A DNA stretch of 64,000 bases, from the NCBI RefSeq assembly GCF_003855255.1, contig NZ_CP034072.1, positions 4,583,208 through 4,647,207 on the forward strand. Reading direction: 5' to 3'. Of this stretch, positions 27,667 through 36,353 are shown one piece after another. A program made the translations under genes and the position numbers. The stretch is from Mycolicibacterium nivoides (GTDB taxonomy: Bacteria > Actinomycetota > Actinomycetes > Mycobacteriales > Mycobacteriaceae). Positions within the stretch are counted from its first letter, which is position 1. Each line of letters opens with the position of its first letter. The notes beneath the pieces were generated by a model. That model saw only the letters and a program-made list of their open reading frames with translations, searched no databases and was not told where the DNA came from.

Positions 27667-28157
27667 GCGAGTTGATCCGCCGGGCGCGGCCCGGCGACGA
27701 GGTCGAGATCACCGCGATGATTCGCGAGCTGGCCGAGTTCGAACGGGCCGCAGACGAGTGCACGGTGACCGAAAAGCAGATGCACACAGCACTTTTCGGT
27801 GACCGCCCGGTGGCGTATGCGCACATGGTGGAGATCGACGGGCAGGTTGCCGCGACCGCGGTGTGGTTCCTGAACTTCTCCACCTGGGACGGCGTCGCCG
27901 GACTCTACCTGGAGGACCTCTACGTGCGTCCGGCATTCCGGCGTCGCGGACTGGCCCGGAAACTGTTGTCCACGTTGGCCGGTGAATGCATCGAGCAGGG
28001 TTACACCCGGATGACCTGGGCGGTGCTGAACTGGAACGTCAACGCCATCGCGCTGTACGACGCCGTCGGCGGCAAGCCGCAGACCGAGTGGACCACCTAC
28101 CGGGTCTCGGGACCCGAGCTTTCGTCACTGGCCGGAGAGAGTCGCGGGCCGCAGTAG
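27663..28157 (+). CDS. GNAT acetyltransferase, diamine acetyltransferase-like
   Basis: The product has 164 aa. The GNAT core is clear: LYLEDLYVRPAFRRRGLARKLL contains the acetyl-CoA binding RRxGxA turn, and AVLNWNVNAIALYDAVG is motif B. The FLNFSTWDGVAGLYLEDLYV segment resembles spermidine/thialysine acetyltransferases. It occupies the Rv3216 position and overlaps entC by ATGA, so it is the third gene of the phosphatase-entC operon. The substrate is not certain. It ends 3 bases from the convergent ilvD. Confidence 0.87.
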   Translation: MSELIRRARPGDEVEITAMIRELAEFERAADECTVTEKQMHTALFGDRPVAYAHMVEIDGQVAATAVWFLNFSTWDGVAGLYLEDLYVRPAFRRRGLARKLLSTLAGECIEQGYTRMTWAVLNWNVNAIALYDAVGGKPQTEWTTYRVSGPELSSLAGESRGPQ

Positions 28158-28160
28158 CCC

Positions 28161-30080
28161 TCAACATTGCGTTGTAGGCGCTCCCGTCGCTGCGAGCCGG
28201 ACCGGAGCCCCGGCCCGGCTCGCAGCCTCGATCAACGACACGTCCCGCACCGCACCCTGATCCGCCGAGAGAGCCATCGCGGCGTAGGCCCGCAGTGCCG
28301 GGGACACCTCGCGGTCCCGGCGCCTGGGCCAATACCCACCGCCCTGCTCCAGCCCGCGTCGGCGCTTGTCGAGTTCAGCCGCGTCGACCTGTAATTCGAT
28401 GCGGCGGGCCGGGATGTCGATGTCGATGCGGTCCCCGTCCTGCACCAGCGCGATGACGCCACCGGCCGCGGCTTCCGGGGAGATGTGCCCGATCGACAAG
28501 CCCGACGATCCGCCGGAGAACCGCCCGTCGGTGATCAACGCACACACCTTGTCGAGGCCCACGCCCTTGAGATACGAGGTGGGATAGAGCATTTCCTGCA
28601 TTCCCGGCCCTCCCCGCGGGCCTTCGTACCGCACCACGACGACGTCGCCGGGCCGCACCCGGCCGGTCAGGATGACGTCTTGCGCCTCCTCCTGGGATTC
28701 GACGACCACCGCGGGCCCGCTGAAGCGCAGGATCGACTCGTCGACGCCGGCCGTCTTGACCACGCACCCGGCCTCGGCGATGTTGCCCCGCAGGATCGCC
28801 AGCCCACCGTCCGCGGAATACGCATGCGCGACATCACGGATACAGCCCGACTCCGCATCGAGGTCGAGGCTCTCCCAGCGGCAGGACTGCGAGAACGCCG
28901 AACTCGACCGCACCCCACCGGGCGCGGCGTAGAACAGGTCGACGGCGTCGTCCGAGACCGTGGGCGATCGCAGATCCCACTCATCGAGCCACGCGGTGAG
29001 CGAACCAGAATGGACCGCATGCACATTGGTATCGAGCAGGCCCGCGCGCAACAGCTCGCCCATCACAGCGGGGATGCCGCCTGCCCGGTGCACGTCCTCC
29101 ATCAGATACCTGCCGTTGGGCGCGACCTTGCAGATACACGGAATTCGCGTCGAGAGGGCCTCGATGTCGGCGAGGTCGAAGTCAACCTCGGCCTCGCGTG
29201 CGGCGGCCAGCAGGTGCAGGATCGTATTCGTCGACCCACCCATGGCGATGTCGACCACCATGGCATTGGAAAAAGCTGCGGCAGAGGCGATGTTGCGCGG
29301 CAGAGCGCTCTCGTCGTTCTCGTCGTAGTAGCGCCTGGCCAGTTCCATGACCGTCGCACCGGCATCCTCGTAGAGCCGGCGGCGGGCGGTGTGGGTGGCC
29401 AGCGTCGTGCCGTTGCCCGGCAGCGCCAGCCCGATCGCCTCGGTGAGGCAGTTCATGGAGTTCGCGGTGAACATGCCCGAGCACGATCCACAGGTGGGGC
29501 ACGCCGCGGCCTCAACGCGCTCCAGATCGGCGTCGGAGACTCCGGGAGCGACCGCGTCGGCCATCGCCGAGATCAGGTGCAAGCCGGTGCGCACCGTGCC
29601 GTCGACGAGCGTCGCTGTGCCGCCCTCCATGGGTCCACCGGACACGAACACCGTGGGCACGTTCAACCGCAGCGCGGCCATCAGCATGCCGGGAGTGATC
29701 TTGTCGCAGTTGGAGATGCAGACCAGTGCGTCCGCCCGGTGGGCATTGACCATGTATTCGATCGAATCGGCGATCAGGTCGCGTGAGGGCAGCGAGTACA
29801 ACATCCCGCCGTGACCCATGGCGATCCCGTCGTCGACGGCGATCGTGTTGAATTCCCGCGCGATTCCGCCGGCTGCCTGCACAGCCTCGGACACAATGCG
29901 CCCTACCGGCTGCAAGTGCGTGTGGCCGGGCACAAACTCGGTGAAACTGTTGGCGATCGCGACGATCGGCTTGCCTATGTCGGCGCCGGACACACCGGCG
30001 GCGCGCAGCAAGGCCCGCGCGCCTGCCATGTTCCGGCCGTGGGTGACGGTCCTGGATCTCAATTCGGGCATGGCGCCCAT
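28161..30080 (-). CDS. ilvD: Dihydroxy-acid dehydratase, enterobacterial IlvD type
   Basis: The product has 639 aa. It closely matches E. coli Ilv[30 protein letters not shown], the iron-sulfur cysteines in CISNCDK and [15 protein letters not shown], then [14 protein letters not shown]. It makes branched-chain 2-keto acids from 2,3-dihydroxy acids. Mycobacteria normally carry a shorter IlvD elsewhere, so this may be a second enzyme. The ATG at 30080 has CAGTAT 8 nt upstream; the ATG at 30071 aligns with E. coli and is the alternative. The regulator divergent from it is a candidate controller. Confidence 0.93.
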   Translation of the reverse strand: MGAMPELRSRTVTHGRNMAGARALLRAAGVSGADIGKPIVAIANSFTEFVPGHTHLQPVGRIVSEAVQAAGGIAREFNTIAVDDGIAMGHGGMLYSLPSRDLIADSIEYMVNAHRADALVCISNCDKITPGMLMAALRLNVPTVFVSGGPMEGGTATLVDGTVRTGLHLISAMADAVAPGVSDADLERVEAAACPTCGSCSGMFTANSMNCLTEAIGLALPGNGTTLATHTARRRLYEDAGATVMELARRYYDENDESALPRNIASAAAFSNAMVVDIAMGGSTNTILHLLAAAREAEVDFDLADIEALSTRIPCICKVAPNGRYLMEDVHRAGGIPAVMGELLRAGLLDTNVHAVHSGSLTAWLDEWDLRSPTVSDDAVDLFYAAPGGVRSSSAFSQSCRWESLDLDAESGCIRDVAHAYSADGGLAILRGNIAEAGCVVKTAGVDESILRFSGPAVVVESQEEAQDVILTGRVRPGDVVVVRYEGPRGGPGMQEMLYPTSYLKGVGLDKVCALITDGRFSGGSSGLSIGHISPEAAAGGVIALVQDGDRIDIDIPARRIELQVDAAELDKRRRGLEQGGGYWPRRRDREVSPALRAYAAMALSADQGAVRDVSLIEAASRAGAPVRLAATGAPTTQC

Positions 30081-30121
30081 GGTTGTGGATACTGCGCGCC
30101 GGGCGAAGACGGTCTTGGCTC

Positions 30122-30135
30122 TAGTACTGCCACTA
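30122..30135. promoter_or_regulatory. Short dyad between ilvD and the divergent regulator
   Basis: TAGT (30122-30125) and ACTA (30132-30135) form an inverted repeat with a 6-bp spacer in the 74-base divergent region. It lies upstream of the TAACAT -10 of the regulator gene and could be its operator. The arms are short and chance is a fair explanation. Confidence 0.25.
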
Positions 30136-30154
30136 CCCGTCCTAACATTGAGCG

Positions 30155-30994
30155 ATGTCCAATCAGGCCGCCCGCGCAGAACTGGGCGGGTTCCTGCGGA
30201 TACGCCGGGAGTCGGTGGACCGCTCTGAGCACGGTCTGCCACCGATCAGGGGCCGCCGCAACGGCTTACGCCGTGAGGAAGTGGCGTTCCTGTCGTCCAT
30301 CAGCGTCACCTGGTACACCTGGCTGGAACAGGGCCGAGACATCAACCCGTCGCGGCAGGTGCTCGACGCCATCGGGGAAACACTGCGGCTCTCCCCCGCC
30401 GATCAGACGTATCTGTTGTCACTGGCCGGGTTTTCGCCGAGTGGCGCACAATCGCCGCCCGACTCCGGCGAACCGCCAGAGCACCTGCACCGGTTGCTCG
30501 AGGCGTTCGGCCGTTCGCCGGCCTTCGCCATCGACCCGGATTGGGAGATCACCGCGTGGAACCGCGCATACGCGGCGCTGTATCCGAGGGTGCGCGCGGT
30601 GTCTCACGAGGACCGGAATTTGTTGTCACTGGTGTTCACCGATCCGTCGATCAGGGTGCTGATGCCCGATTGGGAGGTGGAGAGTCGACGGTTCGTCTCG
30701 GAGTTCCGTATCCAGAATGGCGGCCGACTCGGCGAACCCACCGTCGCCGGCCTGCTCGATCGGCTGCGCACGAGAAGTCCGGAATTCGATCGCATCTGGG
30801 ATGACCACACCATCGAGGGCTTTCAGACCCGGATCCGGCGCTTCGATCACTCGGTGACCGGCGAAATCGAACTGGAGTATCACCGGCTCACCCCGGCCGA
30901 CCTGCCGGACCTGAACATCGTCGTCTACACCCCTGCCGACGCTACCGCGGCCGGCCGGCTCGAGCGGCTCGTCGCCGCCGAAGGACAGGCGTGA
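30155..30994 (+). CDS. MmyB-like XRE regulator with ligand-binding domain
   Basis: The product has 279 aa. It has an N-terminal HTH ([34 protein letters not shown]) and a C-terminal MmyB-like PAS domain ([21 protein letters not shown]). In actinobacteria these are usually repressors or activators of a divergent metabolic gene and may bind a fatty-acid-like ligand; here the divergent gene is ilvD. TAACAT (30143-30148) lies 6 nt before the ATG and no ribosome binding site is seen, so the transcript is probably leaderless. Confidence 0.88.
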   Translation: MSNQAARAELGGFLRIRRESVDRSEHGLPPIRGRRNGLRREEVAFLSSISVTWYTWLEQGRDINPSRQVLDAIGETLRLSPADQTYLLSLAGFSPSGAQSPPDSGEPPEHLHRLLEAFGRSPAFAIDPDWEITAWNRAYAALYPRVRAVSHEDRNLLSLVFTDPSIRVLMPDWEVESRRFVSEFRIQNGGRLGEPTVAGLLDRLRTRSPEFDRIWDDHTIEGFQTRIRRFDHSVTGEIELEYHRLTPADLPDLNIVVYTPADATAAGRLERLVAAEGQA

Positions 30995-30997
30995 TGC

Positions 30998-31375
30998 TCA
31001 GTCGCGCCGGGTGATCCAGTCCACCGAGGACGGGCTGAACAGCAGACCCAGCGTCACCAGGGCGAGCAATCCGACCAGGACGCCGTACACGACGTGGTGC
31101 GAGGTGATCACGTACCAGGCCACGGGCAGCAACAGCAGGTTGGTCAGCACCGCGATCCCCCGGCCCCAGCGCCGAGCGGTGATCAGCGCCCAACCGCCGG
31201 CGAGCACCCCGGCACCGATCAGCGCGAACCAGATCGCGGTGCCGTAACCGCTCACGATGTGCTGGTCGGCACCGGCAACCGCGCGCACCAGGAGCACGAC
31301 CGCCATGATCAGCGCGGCGACCCCTTCGGCGGCGGTCAGAAATCCTGCGTACCGGATGGAGGGAGGCTGGATCAC
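30998..31375 (-). CDS. Small four-helix membrane protein (Rv3217c type)
   Basis: The product has 125 aa from a GTG at 31375. Four hydrophobic segments (about 10-30, 45-62, 70-88, 95-112) occupy most of the protein. It occupies the Rv3217c position. No catalytic or binding motif is visible, so I assign no function. It overlaps the upstream dehydroquinase gene by GTGA and depends on it for translation or transcription. It ends 3 bases from the convergent regulator gene. Confidence 0.75.
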   Translation of the reverse strand: MIQPPSIRYAGFLTAAEGVAALIMAVVLLVRAVAGADQHIVSGYGTAIWFALIGAGVLAGGWALITARRWGRGIAVLTNLLLLPVAWYVITSHHVVYGVLVGLLALVTLGLLFSPSSVDWITRRD

Positions 31376-31824
31376 GACTGCCGCTCCGCGAGGTAGCGCA
31401 CCGCGTATTCGTATCCGGCCGGACCCGCTCCGGCGATCACCACCTGCGCGACGGCCGACACGTACGAGTGGTGCCGGAACGGTTCCCGGGTGTGGATGTT
31501 GCTCAGGTGCACTTCCACGACCGGTAGTTCGGCGGCACTCAGCGCGTCGCGGATCGCCACCGAGGTGTGGCTGTAGGCCGCGGGATTGATGATGATGCCC
31601 GCGCAGTCACCACGGGCCGCCTGGATCGCGTCGACGAGCACGCCCTCGTGGTTGCTCTGCACCGCGCGGACCTCGAAGCCGAACCCGGCGGCCACCTCGG
31701 CCACCCGCTGCTCGATCTGAGCCAGGGTGGTGGACCCGTAGATCTCGGGCTGCCGGGTGCCGAGCATGTTGAGATTCGGTCCGTTGACGAGCAACAGACA
31801 AGGCTTCACAGGGCGTTCGGTCAC
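31372..31824 (-). CDS. aroQ: Type II 3-dehydroquinate dehydratase
   Basis: The product has 150 aa, normal for the family. Catalytic regions are intact: [17 protein letters not shown] (with the active Arg and Tyr), [16 protein letters not shown] (active His region), [18 protein letters not shown]. It converts 3-dehydroquinate to 3-dehydroshikimate. No other early shikimate gene is beside it; aroA is about 21 kb away. The start is a GTG at 31824 with TACCGT (31831-31836, minus) 6 nt upstream, a leaderless pattern. It may be a second copy or a catabolic enzyme. Confidence 0.93.
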   Translation of the reverse strand: MTERPVKPCLLLVNGPNLNMLGTRQPEIYGSTTLAQIEQRVAEVAAGFGFEVRAVQSNHEGVLVDAIQAARGDCAGIIINPAAYSHTSVAIRDALSAAELPVVEVHLSNIHTREPFRHHSYVSAVAQVVIAGAGPAGYEYAVRYLAERQS

Positions 31825-31886
31825 CTCCGTACGGTACCGGCGCAGGGGTCCCCGCAGGCAAGACGCAGGCCTGCCACACTGACCGC

Positions 31887-32276
31887 GTGTCGAGCGTCAA
31901 CCTCTGCCCGTGCGGTACCGGCCGCGCCTACACCGACTGCTGCGGGCCGCTGCACGCCGGCGCCCGCCCGGCCCCGACTGCCGTCGCACTGATGCGGTCG
32001 CGGTTCAGCGCCTTCGCCGTGGGCGACGTCGACTATCTGCTGACCTCGTGGCATCCCGACACCCGTCCGGCCGATCTGACCCTCGACGGGACCATCACCT
32101 GGCGGCGATTACAGATCGTCGACACCGACGCGGGCGACGAGGCCGACGCCACCGGCGTGGTCGAGTTCCGCGCCCAATACGTTCACGGCGACGGCCGGCA
32201 CATCCTGCATGAACGCAGTCGTTTCGAGCGGGTGAAAGGTGAGTGGCGCTACGTGGACGGAGAGATCTTCGAATAA
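31887..32276 (+). CDS. YchJ-family protein with SEC-C zinc motif
   Basis: The product has 129 aa. It opens with a SEC-C-like zinc site ([19 protein letters not shown]), then an NTF2-like domain ([47 protein letters not shown]). This is the YchJ/UPF0225 family, with no firm function. The start is a GTG at 31887 with CACACT 6 nt upstream and no ribosome binding site. It is divergent from aroQ and 35 bases before the kinase-like gene. Confidence 0.87.
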   Translation: MSSVNLCPCGTGRAYTDCCGPLHAGARPAPTAVALMRSRFSAFAVGDVDYLLTSWHPDTRPADLTLDGTITWRRLQIVDTDAGDEADATGVVEFRAQYVHGDGRHILHERSRFERVKGEWRYVDGEIFE

Positions 32277-32311
32277 CGGCGGGACACCTCGCCCGGTTAG
32301 GCTCATGCCCC

Positions 32312-33274
32312 GTGCGTGCCGTGCTGATCGTCAACCCGAACGCCACCTCGACCACCCCGGCGGGTCGTGACCTGCTCGCCCATGCGCTGGAAAGCCGGGT
32401 GACGCTGACCGTCGAACACACCAACCACCGAGGTCACGCCATCGAGATCGCCAGTGACGCCGCCCGTGACGGGGTGGATGTGCTGATCGTGCACGGCGGC
32501 GACGGCACGGTCAACGAGGTGGTCAACGGCGTGCTCGGGGACTGTGGAACCCGCCCCGATGCCGGCCTGGCCCCCGCGGTGGCCGTCGTCCCGGGAGGTT
32601 CGGCCAACGTCTTCGCCCGGGCGCTGGGCATCAGCCCCGATCCCATCGAGGCCACCAACCAACTCGTCGACCTGCTCGGCGGCTATCGGATGGGTCGTCC
32701 GTGGCGCCGGATCGGCCTGATGGACTGCGGCGAGCGCTGGGGCGTGTTCACCGCGGGCATGGGCGTGGACGGTGATGTGGTGGCGGCCGTCGAGGCCCAG
32801 CGCGAGAAGGGACGCAAGGTCACCGCATCGCGCTACATCCGGGTGGCCATACGCGAGTTCCTGGCCAGCGCCCGCAAGGAACCGACCCTGACGCTGCAGC
32901 TGCCGGGCGCCGACCCGGTCGGCGGGGTGCACTTCGCGTTCGTATCGAACTCCAGTCCGTGGACGTATGCGAACAGCCGCCCGGTGTGGACGAACCCCGA
33001 TACGACGTTCGACACCGGCCTGGGCGTGTTCGCGACCACGAGCATGAACGTCTGGGCGAATCTGCGACTGGTCCGGCAGATGGTGGCACGCAATCCGCGC
33101 CTGGAGGCCAAGCATCTGATCCGTGACGACAACGTCTCGTCGGTCACCGTGACGAGTAACACGCCTGCCGCGTGCCAGATTGACGGAGATTACATCGGCG
33201 AGCGCGAAACCATGACGTTCACGTCGGTCCCCGAGGCGCTGAGCGTCGTCGCACCGACGAAGAAAACTGATTGA
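32312..33274 (+). CDS. Diacylglycerol kinase-family lipid kinase
   Basis: The product has 320 aa from a GTG at 32312. The catalytic-domain motifs VLIVHGGDGTVNEVVNGVLG and VVPGGSANVFARALG are intact, and the C-terminal beta domain ends with CQIDGDYIGE. It should phosphorylate a lipid such as diacylglycerol or a sphingoid-like substrate at the membrane face. It occupies the Rv3218 position just before whiB1. TAGGCT (32298-32303) is 8 nt before the GTG, a leaderless pattern; upstream in-frame sequence is not conserved-looking. Confidence 0.9.
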   Translation: MRAVLIVNPNATSTTPAGRDLLAHALESRVTLTVEHTNHRGHAIEIASDAARDGVDVLIVHGGDGTVNEVVNGVLGDCGTRPDAGLAPAVAVVPGGSANVFARALGISPDPIEATNQLVDLLGGYRMGRPWRRIGLMDCGERWGVFTAGMGVDGDVVAAVEAQREKGRKVTASRYIRVAIREFLASARKEPTLTLQLPGADPVGGVHFAFVSNSSPWTYANSRPVWTNPDTTFDTGLGVFATTSMNVWANLRLVRQMVARNPRLEAKHLIRDDNVSSVTVTSNTPAACQIDGDYIGERETMTFTSVPEALSVVAPTKKTD

Positions 33275-33533
33275 CCTGCGCAAACACACCGTTTAAGGTG
33301 GAATTAGGGCGCAGCTAGTTTGGAAGTGTAGTACACAGGAGCGAGGGGCTGGGACACCGACCCCGCCAGTGACTTTGCCCACGTGTTAACTCAATGCTAT
33401 TGACATCTGTTCAGCCTGTGAAAGCATCAATGCAACAGTGCAGAAACATTCGTGTGCACGCGTTAACAGCCGAAGAAAATCTAGTGCGCTTCGCCGCGCA
33501 CGCATGACATGTCTAACGAGGAGTTTGATCATT
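33275..33533 (+). promoter_or_regulatory. whiB1 promoter and leader region
   Basis: This 259-base gap has no gene. TTGACA (33400-33405) and AAGCAT (33422-33427) with a 16-nt spacer form a plausible SigA promoter giving a leader of about 100 nt. Further upstream is a perfect dyad GTGTA-g-TACAC (33326-33336). Two near-identical ACGYGTTAAC decamers (33381-33390, 33459-33468 region) also occur. The ribosome binding site GAGGAG is at 33518-33523. The M. tuberculosis whiB1 promoter is controlled by Crp and by WhiB1 itself; a Crp site was not evident here. Confidence 0.6.
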
Positions 33534-33788
33534 ATGGATTGGCGCCACAAGGCCGTCTGTCGCGACGAAGATCCGGAGCTGTTCTTCCCCGTGGGAAACA
33601 GTGGCCCGGCGCTTGCTCAGATCGCTGACGCGAAGCTGGTGTGCAACCGTTGCCCCGTAACCACTGAGTGCCTCACCTGGGCCTTGGACTCCGGCCAGGA
33701 CGCCGGCGTGTGGGGCGGGATGAGCGAGGACGAGCGTCGTGCGCTCAAGCGTCGCAACGCCCGCACCAAGGCCCGCACCGGAGTCTGA
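33534..33788 (+). CDS. whiB1: WhiB1 iron-sulfur transcription factor
   Basis: The product has 84 aa. Four cluster-binding cysteines are placed as in all Wbl proteins (VCRDEDPELFF, then LVCNRCPVTTECL), followed by the GVWGGMSEDERR turn and a basic tail RRALKRRNARTKAR for DNA contact. WhiB1 is essential in M. tuberculosis, binds the major sigma factor and reacts with nitric oxide through its 4Fe-4S cluster. The ATG at 33534 follows GAGGAG. The gene is monocistronic, with a strong terminator at 33812-33847. Homologue of Rv3219. Confidence 0.97.
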   Translation: MDWRHKAVCRDEDPELFFPVGNSGPALAQIADAKLVCNRCPVTTECLTWALDSGQDAGVWGGMSEDERRALKRRNARTKARTGV

Positions 33789-33811
33789 CCCTTCGGTCCA
33801 GATCCCGACGC

Positions 33812-33847
33812 AAGCTATGGCCCCGACGAATGTCGGGGCCATAGCTT
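33812..33847. terminator. Strong terminator after whiB1
   Basis: A perfect 16-bp stem (33812-33827 with 33832-33847; arms begin AAGCTATGGCCCCGAC) closes on a GAAT loop and is followed by ATTTTGG. It lies 24 bases after the whiB1 stop, between convergent whiB1 and pdtaS, and could work in both directions. The next 100 bases (to about 33940) are notably AT-rich and hold no gene I can support. Confidence 0.9.
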
Positions 33848-33974
33848 ATTTTGGTGACAATTTCCGTAGCAAATTGCGTAATTGTCGTCACATTTCGTAT
33901 TGACGCAACTTCGTAATTACTTCAGTGGTACTGACGTCCCACTGTGGAGGTCCTGTGAACCCCGCCGGCCGGCC

Positions 33975-35474
33975 TCACTGAATCCCGCGTCCGCGCCGCC
34001 CGATGGGCACCCGCAGCACCACATCGGTTCCTCCGGAAGCGACGTCGTGCATGCCCAGCGAGCCGTCCAATTCCGCCGTCACCAGCGTGCGCACGATCTG
34101 CAGACCCAACCGGTCGGACTTCTCCAGGCTGAACCCGTCGGGCATTCCCCGCCCATCGTCGTGCACCACGACATCGAGCCAGCGGGCCGACCGCTCGGAC
34201 CTGATCGTCACGCACCCCTGCGGCGTATTGGCGTCGAAGGCGTGCTCGATGGCGTTCTGCACCAATTCGGTGATCACCATGATCAGCGCAGTCGCGCGAT
34301 CGGCATCGAGCACACCGAGCGCACCGTCGCGGTTGATCCGGATCGGGGTGTCCACCGAGGCGACATCGTTCATGATCGGCAGGATCCGGTCGATCACCTC
34401 ATCGAGGTTGACCTCCTCGTCGACCGACATCGACAACGCGTCGTGCACCAACGCGATCGAGGACACCCGCCGCACCGATTCGATCAGTGCCTCGCGGGCC
34501 TCCAGATTGTTGGTCCGGCGTGCCTGCAGCCGCAGCAGGGCCGCCACAGTCTGCAGATTGTTCTTCACCCGGTGATGGATCTCCCGGATGGTGGCGTCCT
34601 TGCTCAGCAACGCGCGGTCACGGCGTTTGACCTCGGTGACGTCGCGGATCAGGACAGCGGCACCGACCGCGTCGCCGTGCACGACCAGCGGCAGGGTCCG
34701 CAACAACACCGCCGCACCACCGGCGTCGACCTCCATACGCATGCTGGAACCGCCGGCCAGCGAGTCCCGCACGTGGTTGGCCAGTTCCTGGGCCTCGAAC
34801 GGGTCGGAGATCAACGGACGGGTAACGGTCACCAGATTGTGCCCGTCGAGTTCGGAGGCCAGCCCCATCCGGTGATAGGCCGAGATGGCGTTGGGGCTGG
34901 CGAACACCACGTCGCCGACCCCGTCGAGGCGGATGAACCCGTCGCCCACCCGCGGGCTGGAACGCGACATGGCCAGATCGCCGACATTGGGGAAGGTGCC
35001 CTCGGACAGCATGTGCAGCAGGTCGCTCGCACAGTCCAGGTAGGCGCCCTCCAGCGGGCTGGCCATCCGGCGGGTGGCCAACGCGGTCTGGTGGGTCAGC
35101 ACCGCCACCACGTGATCACGGTGCCGCACCGGCACCGCTTCCACGTTCAGACCGGGCAGATCGGGCGAATGTCGTTGTGTACCACCATTTCCCCGACCGA
35201 TCGCCCCGGACTCGAAAGCCGTGGTGACGACGGGGAGGTCTGCGGCCGCCGCGAGCGTGCCGACCGAGTCGGCGAGCAATACGGTGGGGGCGGTGTTGGG
35301 GCGCACCTGCGCGACACACACCAGGACGCCGTCGTCGCGGCGCACCCACATCAAGTAGTCGGCGAACGACAGGTCGGCCAACAGCTGCCACTCCCCGACC
35401 ACCGCATGCAGGTGGTCGACCGCGCTGCCGGGCAGCACGGTGTGCTCGGCGAGCAGGTCACCGAGAGTGGACAT
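33975..35474 (-). CDS. pdtaS: Soluble sensor histidine kinase PdtaS
   Basis: The product has 499 aa. It has an N-terminal GAF-like region (to about 150), a PAS domain (about 170-290, GDVVFASPNAISAYHRMG), a HisKA_2 phospho-acceptor helix REIHHRVKNNLQTVAALLRL near residue 305, then a HATPase domain (ITELVQNAIEHAF, VVHDDGRGMPDG, LGLQIVRTL). There is no membrane segment. It phosphorylates the RNA-binding antiterminator PdtaR, encoded elsewhere. Homologue of Rv3220c. It is convergent with whiB1, and the biotin-carrier gene lies 46 bases upstream on the same strand. Confidence 0.95.
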   Translation of the reverse strand: MSTLGDLLAEHTVLPGSAVDHLHAVVGEWQLLADLSFADYLMWVRRDDGVLVCVAQVRPNTAPTVLLADSVGTLAAAADLPVVTTAFESGAIGRGNGGTQRHSPDLPGLNVEAVPVRHRDHVVAVLTHQTALATRRMASPLEGAYLDCASDLLHMLSEGTFPNVGDLAMSRSSPRVGDGFIRLDGVGDVVFASPNAISAYHRMGLASELDGHNLVTVTRPLISDPFEAQELANHVRDSLAGGSSMRMEVDAGGAAVLLRTLPLVVHGDAVGAAVLIRDVTEVKRRDRALLSKDATIREIHHRVKNNLQTVAALLRLQARRTNNLEAREALIESVRRVSSIALVHDALSMSVDEEVNLDEVIDRILPIMNDVASVDTPIRINRDGALGVLDADRATALIMVITELVQNAIEHAFDANTPQGCVTIRSERSARWLDVVVHDDGRGMPDGFSLEKSDRLGLQIVRTLVTAELDGSLGMHDVASGGTDVVLRVPIGRRGRGIQ

Positions 35475-35520
35475 CAGCCACCGCGCACACGAGGAGCAGA
35501 ACTGGGCACCGTCTCGCGGG

Positions 35521-35736
35521 TCAGTCGATCACCGCGATGAGATCGCCGGCCTGGATCACGTCACCCTCGGCGACGTTGACCTTGGTCACAGTGCCCGCGA
35601 CCTCGGCGAGGACCGGGATCTCCATCTTCATCGACTCGAGCAGCACCAGGGTGTCCCCCGCACCGATCTGATCGCCCTCGTGAACCACGACCTCAAGCAC
35701 ACTGGCCACGATTTCGGCGCGAACGTCCTCGGCCAT
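35521..35736 (-). CDS. Small biotinylated protein, TB7.3 type
   Basis: The product has 71 aa and is a lone biotinyl/lipoyl carrier domain. The biotinylation motif ESMKMEIPV has the acceptor Lys near residue 37, and the flanking glycine turns (VVHEGDQIGAGD, VAEGDVIQAGD) are intact. It is homologous to Rv3221c. No carboxylase subunit is nearby, so the enzyme it serves is unclear. The ATG at 35736 gives the family length; a GTG two codons upstream is also open. It shares a strand with pdtaS and rshA-sigH. Confidence 0.92.
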   Translation of the reverse strand: MAEDVRAEIVASVLEVVVHEGDQIGAGDTLVLLESMKMEIPVLAEVAGTVTKVNVAEGDVIQAGDLIAVID

Positions 35737-35872
35737 CTTCACCCCACTTCACTACGGCTGCTAACCCGACTACTTCTGCGGCCTATATCGAACCACAACC
35801 CCGGGTGGTCAGCGCCGCCCCCGGGTCATGAGACACTAGGGAGCAAGCTCTTACACCATCTGGAGGATCATC

Positions 35873-35965
35873 ATGGCGAAGCGTGGCCGCAAGAAGCGGG
35901 ACCGCAAGCACTCGAAGGCGAACCACGGCAAGCGCCCCAACGCCGGTTCGAAGTCAGTGCGCTAG
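35873..35965 (+). CDS. Ribosomal protein bL37
   Basis: The product is a 30-aa very basic protein, MAKRGRKKRDRKHSKANHGK then RPNAGSKSVR. It matches the short mycobacterial large-subunit protein bL37, which was found in ribosome structures rather than by gene prediction. TGGAGG at 35861-35866 is a good ribosome binding site. It has its own terminator at 35985-36013. It is too short for most ORF finders and lies in a gap between the divergent biotin-carrier gene and rshA. Confidence 0.93.
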   Translation: MAKRGRKKRDRKHSKANHGKRPNAGSKSVR

Positions 35966-35984
35966 CCACTCAGGCTGACTGTGA

Positions 35985-36013
35985 CCGCCCGACTCCCTTC
36001 GGAGATCGGGCGG
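35985..36013. terminator. Terminator after bL37
   Basis: The arm CCGCCCGACTCC (35985-35996) pairs with GGAG-a-TCGGGCGG (36001-36013), with one bulged base around a CTTC loop, followed by TTTGTCG. It lies 19 bases after the bL37 stop and before the convergent rshA stop, so it may serve both transcripts. Confidence 0.85.
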
Positions 36014-36047
36014 TTTGTCGTCGGGCCACCCGGGGCTACGCGCCCCG

Positions 36048-36353
36048 TCAGCCCCGGATGATCGTGGTCTGGCTGATCTGGATGCGCAGCCGCTCCCGCA
36101 GCCCCTCAGGGGCCTTCTCACCGCTGCACTTGGACGCGATGAGCCGCTTCACCCGCTCCTCTACCCCGTAATGACGGAGGCAGGCCGGGCATTCTTCGAG
36201 GTGATGCTTGAGCTTGTCGCGGCTTTCCGCTGTGCATTCACCGTCGAGCAGCGTCCATACCTCGGCGATCACCGCGGCGCAGTCCGGGTGCTCGGGATCA
36301 ACGGGACCGATCGGCGGGGTCCAGCGTTCGTCCTCATCGTGCTTCTCGCTCAT
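36048..36353 (-). CDS. rshA: Zinc-binding anti-sigma factor RshA
   Basis: The product has 101 aa. It has the ZAS-family motif [14 protein letters not shown] (H-x3-C-x2-C), with another Cys in KCSGE. RshA binds SigH when reduced and releases it upon disulfide formation or phosphorylation. The ATG at 36353 overlaps the sigH stop as ATGA, so the two proteins are made together. Homologue of Rv3221A. Confidence 0.95.
   Translation of the reverse strand: MSEKHDEDERWTPPIGPVDPEHPDCAAVIAEVWTLLDGECTAESRDKLKHHLEECPACLRHYGVEERVKRLIASKCSGEKAPEGLRERLRIQISQTTIIRG

Noticed and set aside
28485..29786. 433-codon plus-strand frame within ilvD
   Set aside because: Antisense shadow of a strongly conserved enzyme.
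33326..33336. Crp-type site upstream of whiB1
   Set aside because: GTGTA-g-TACAC has only 5 bases between GTG and CAC, while Crp sites need about 8. It is kept only as an unassigned dyad.
33520..33538. Resemblance to the 5' end of 16S rRNA (GAGTTTGATCAT)
   Set aside because: About 12 bases match, directly at the whiB1 ribosome binding site; no rRNA follows.
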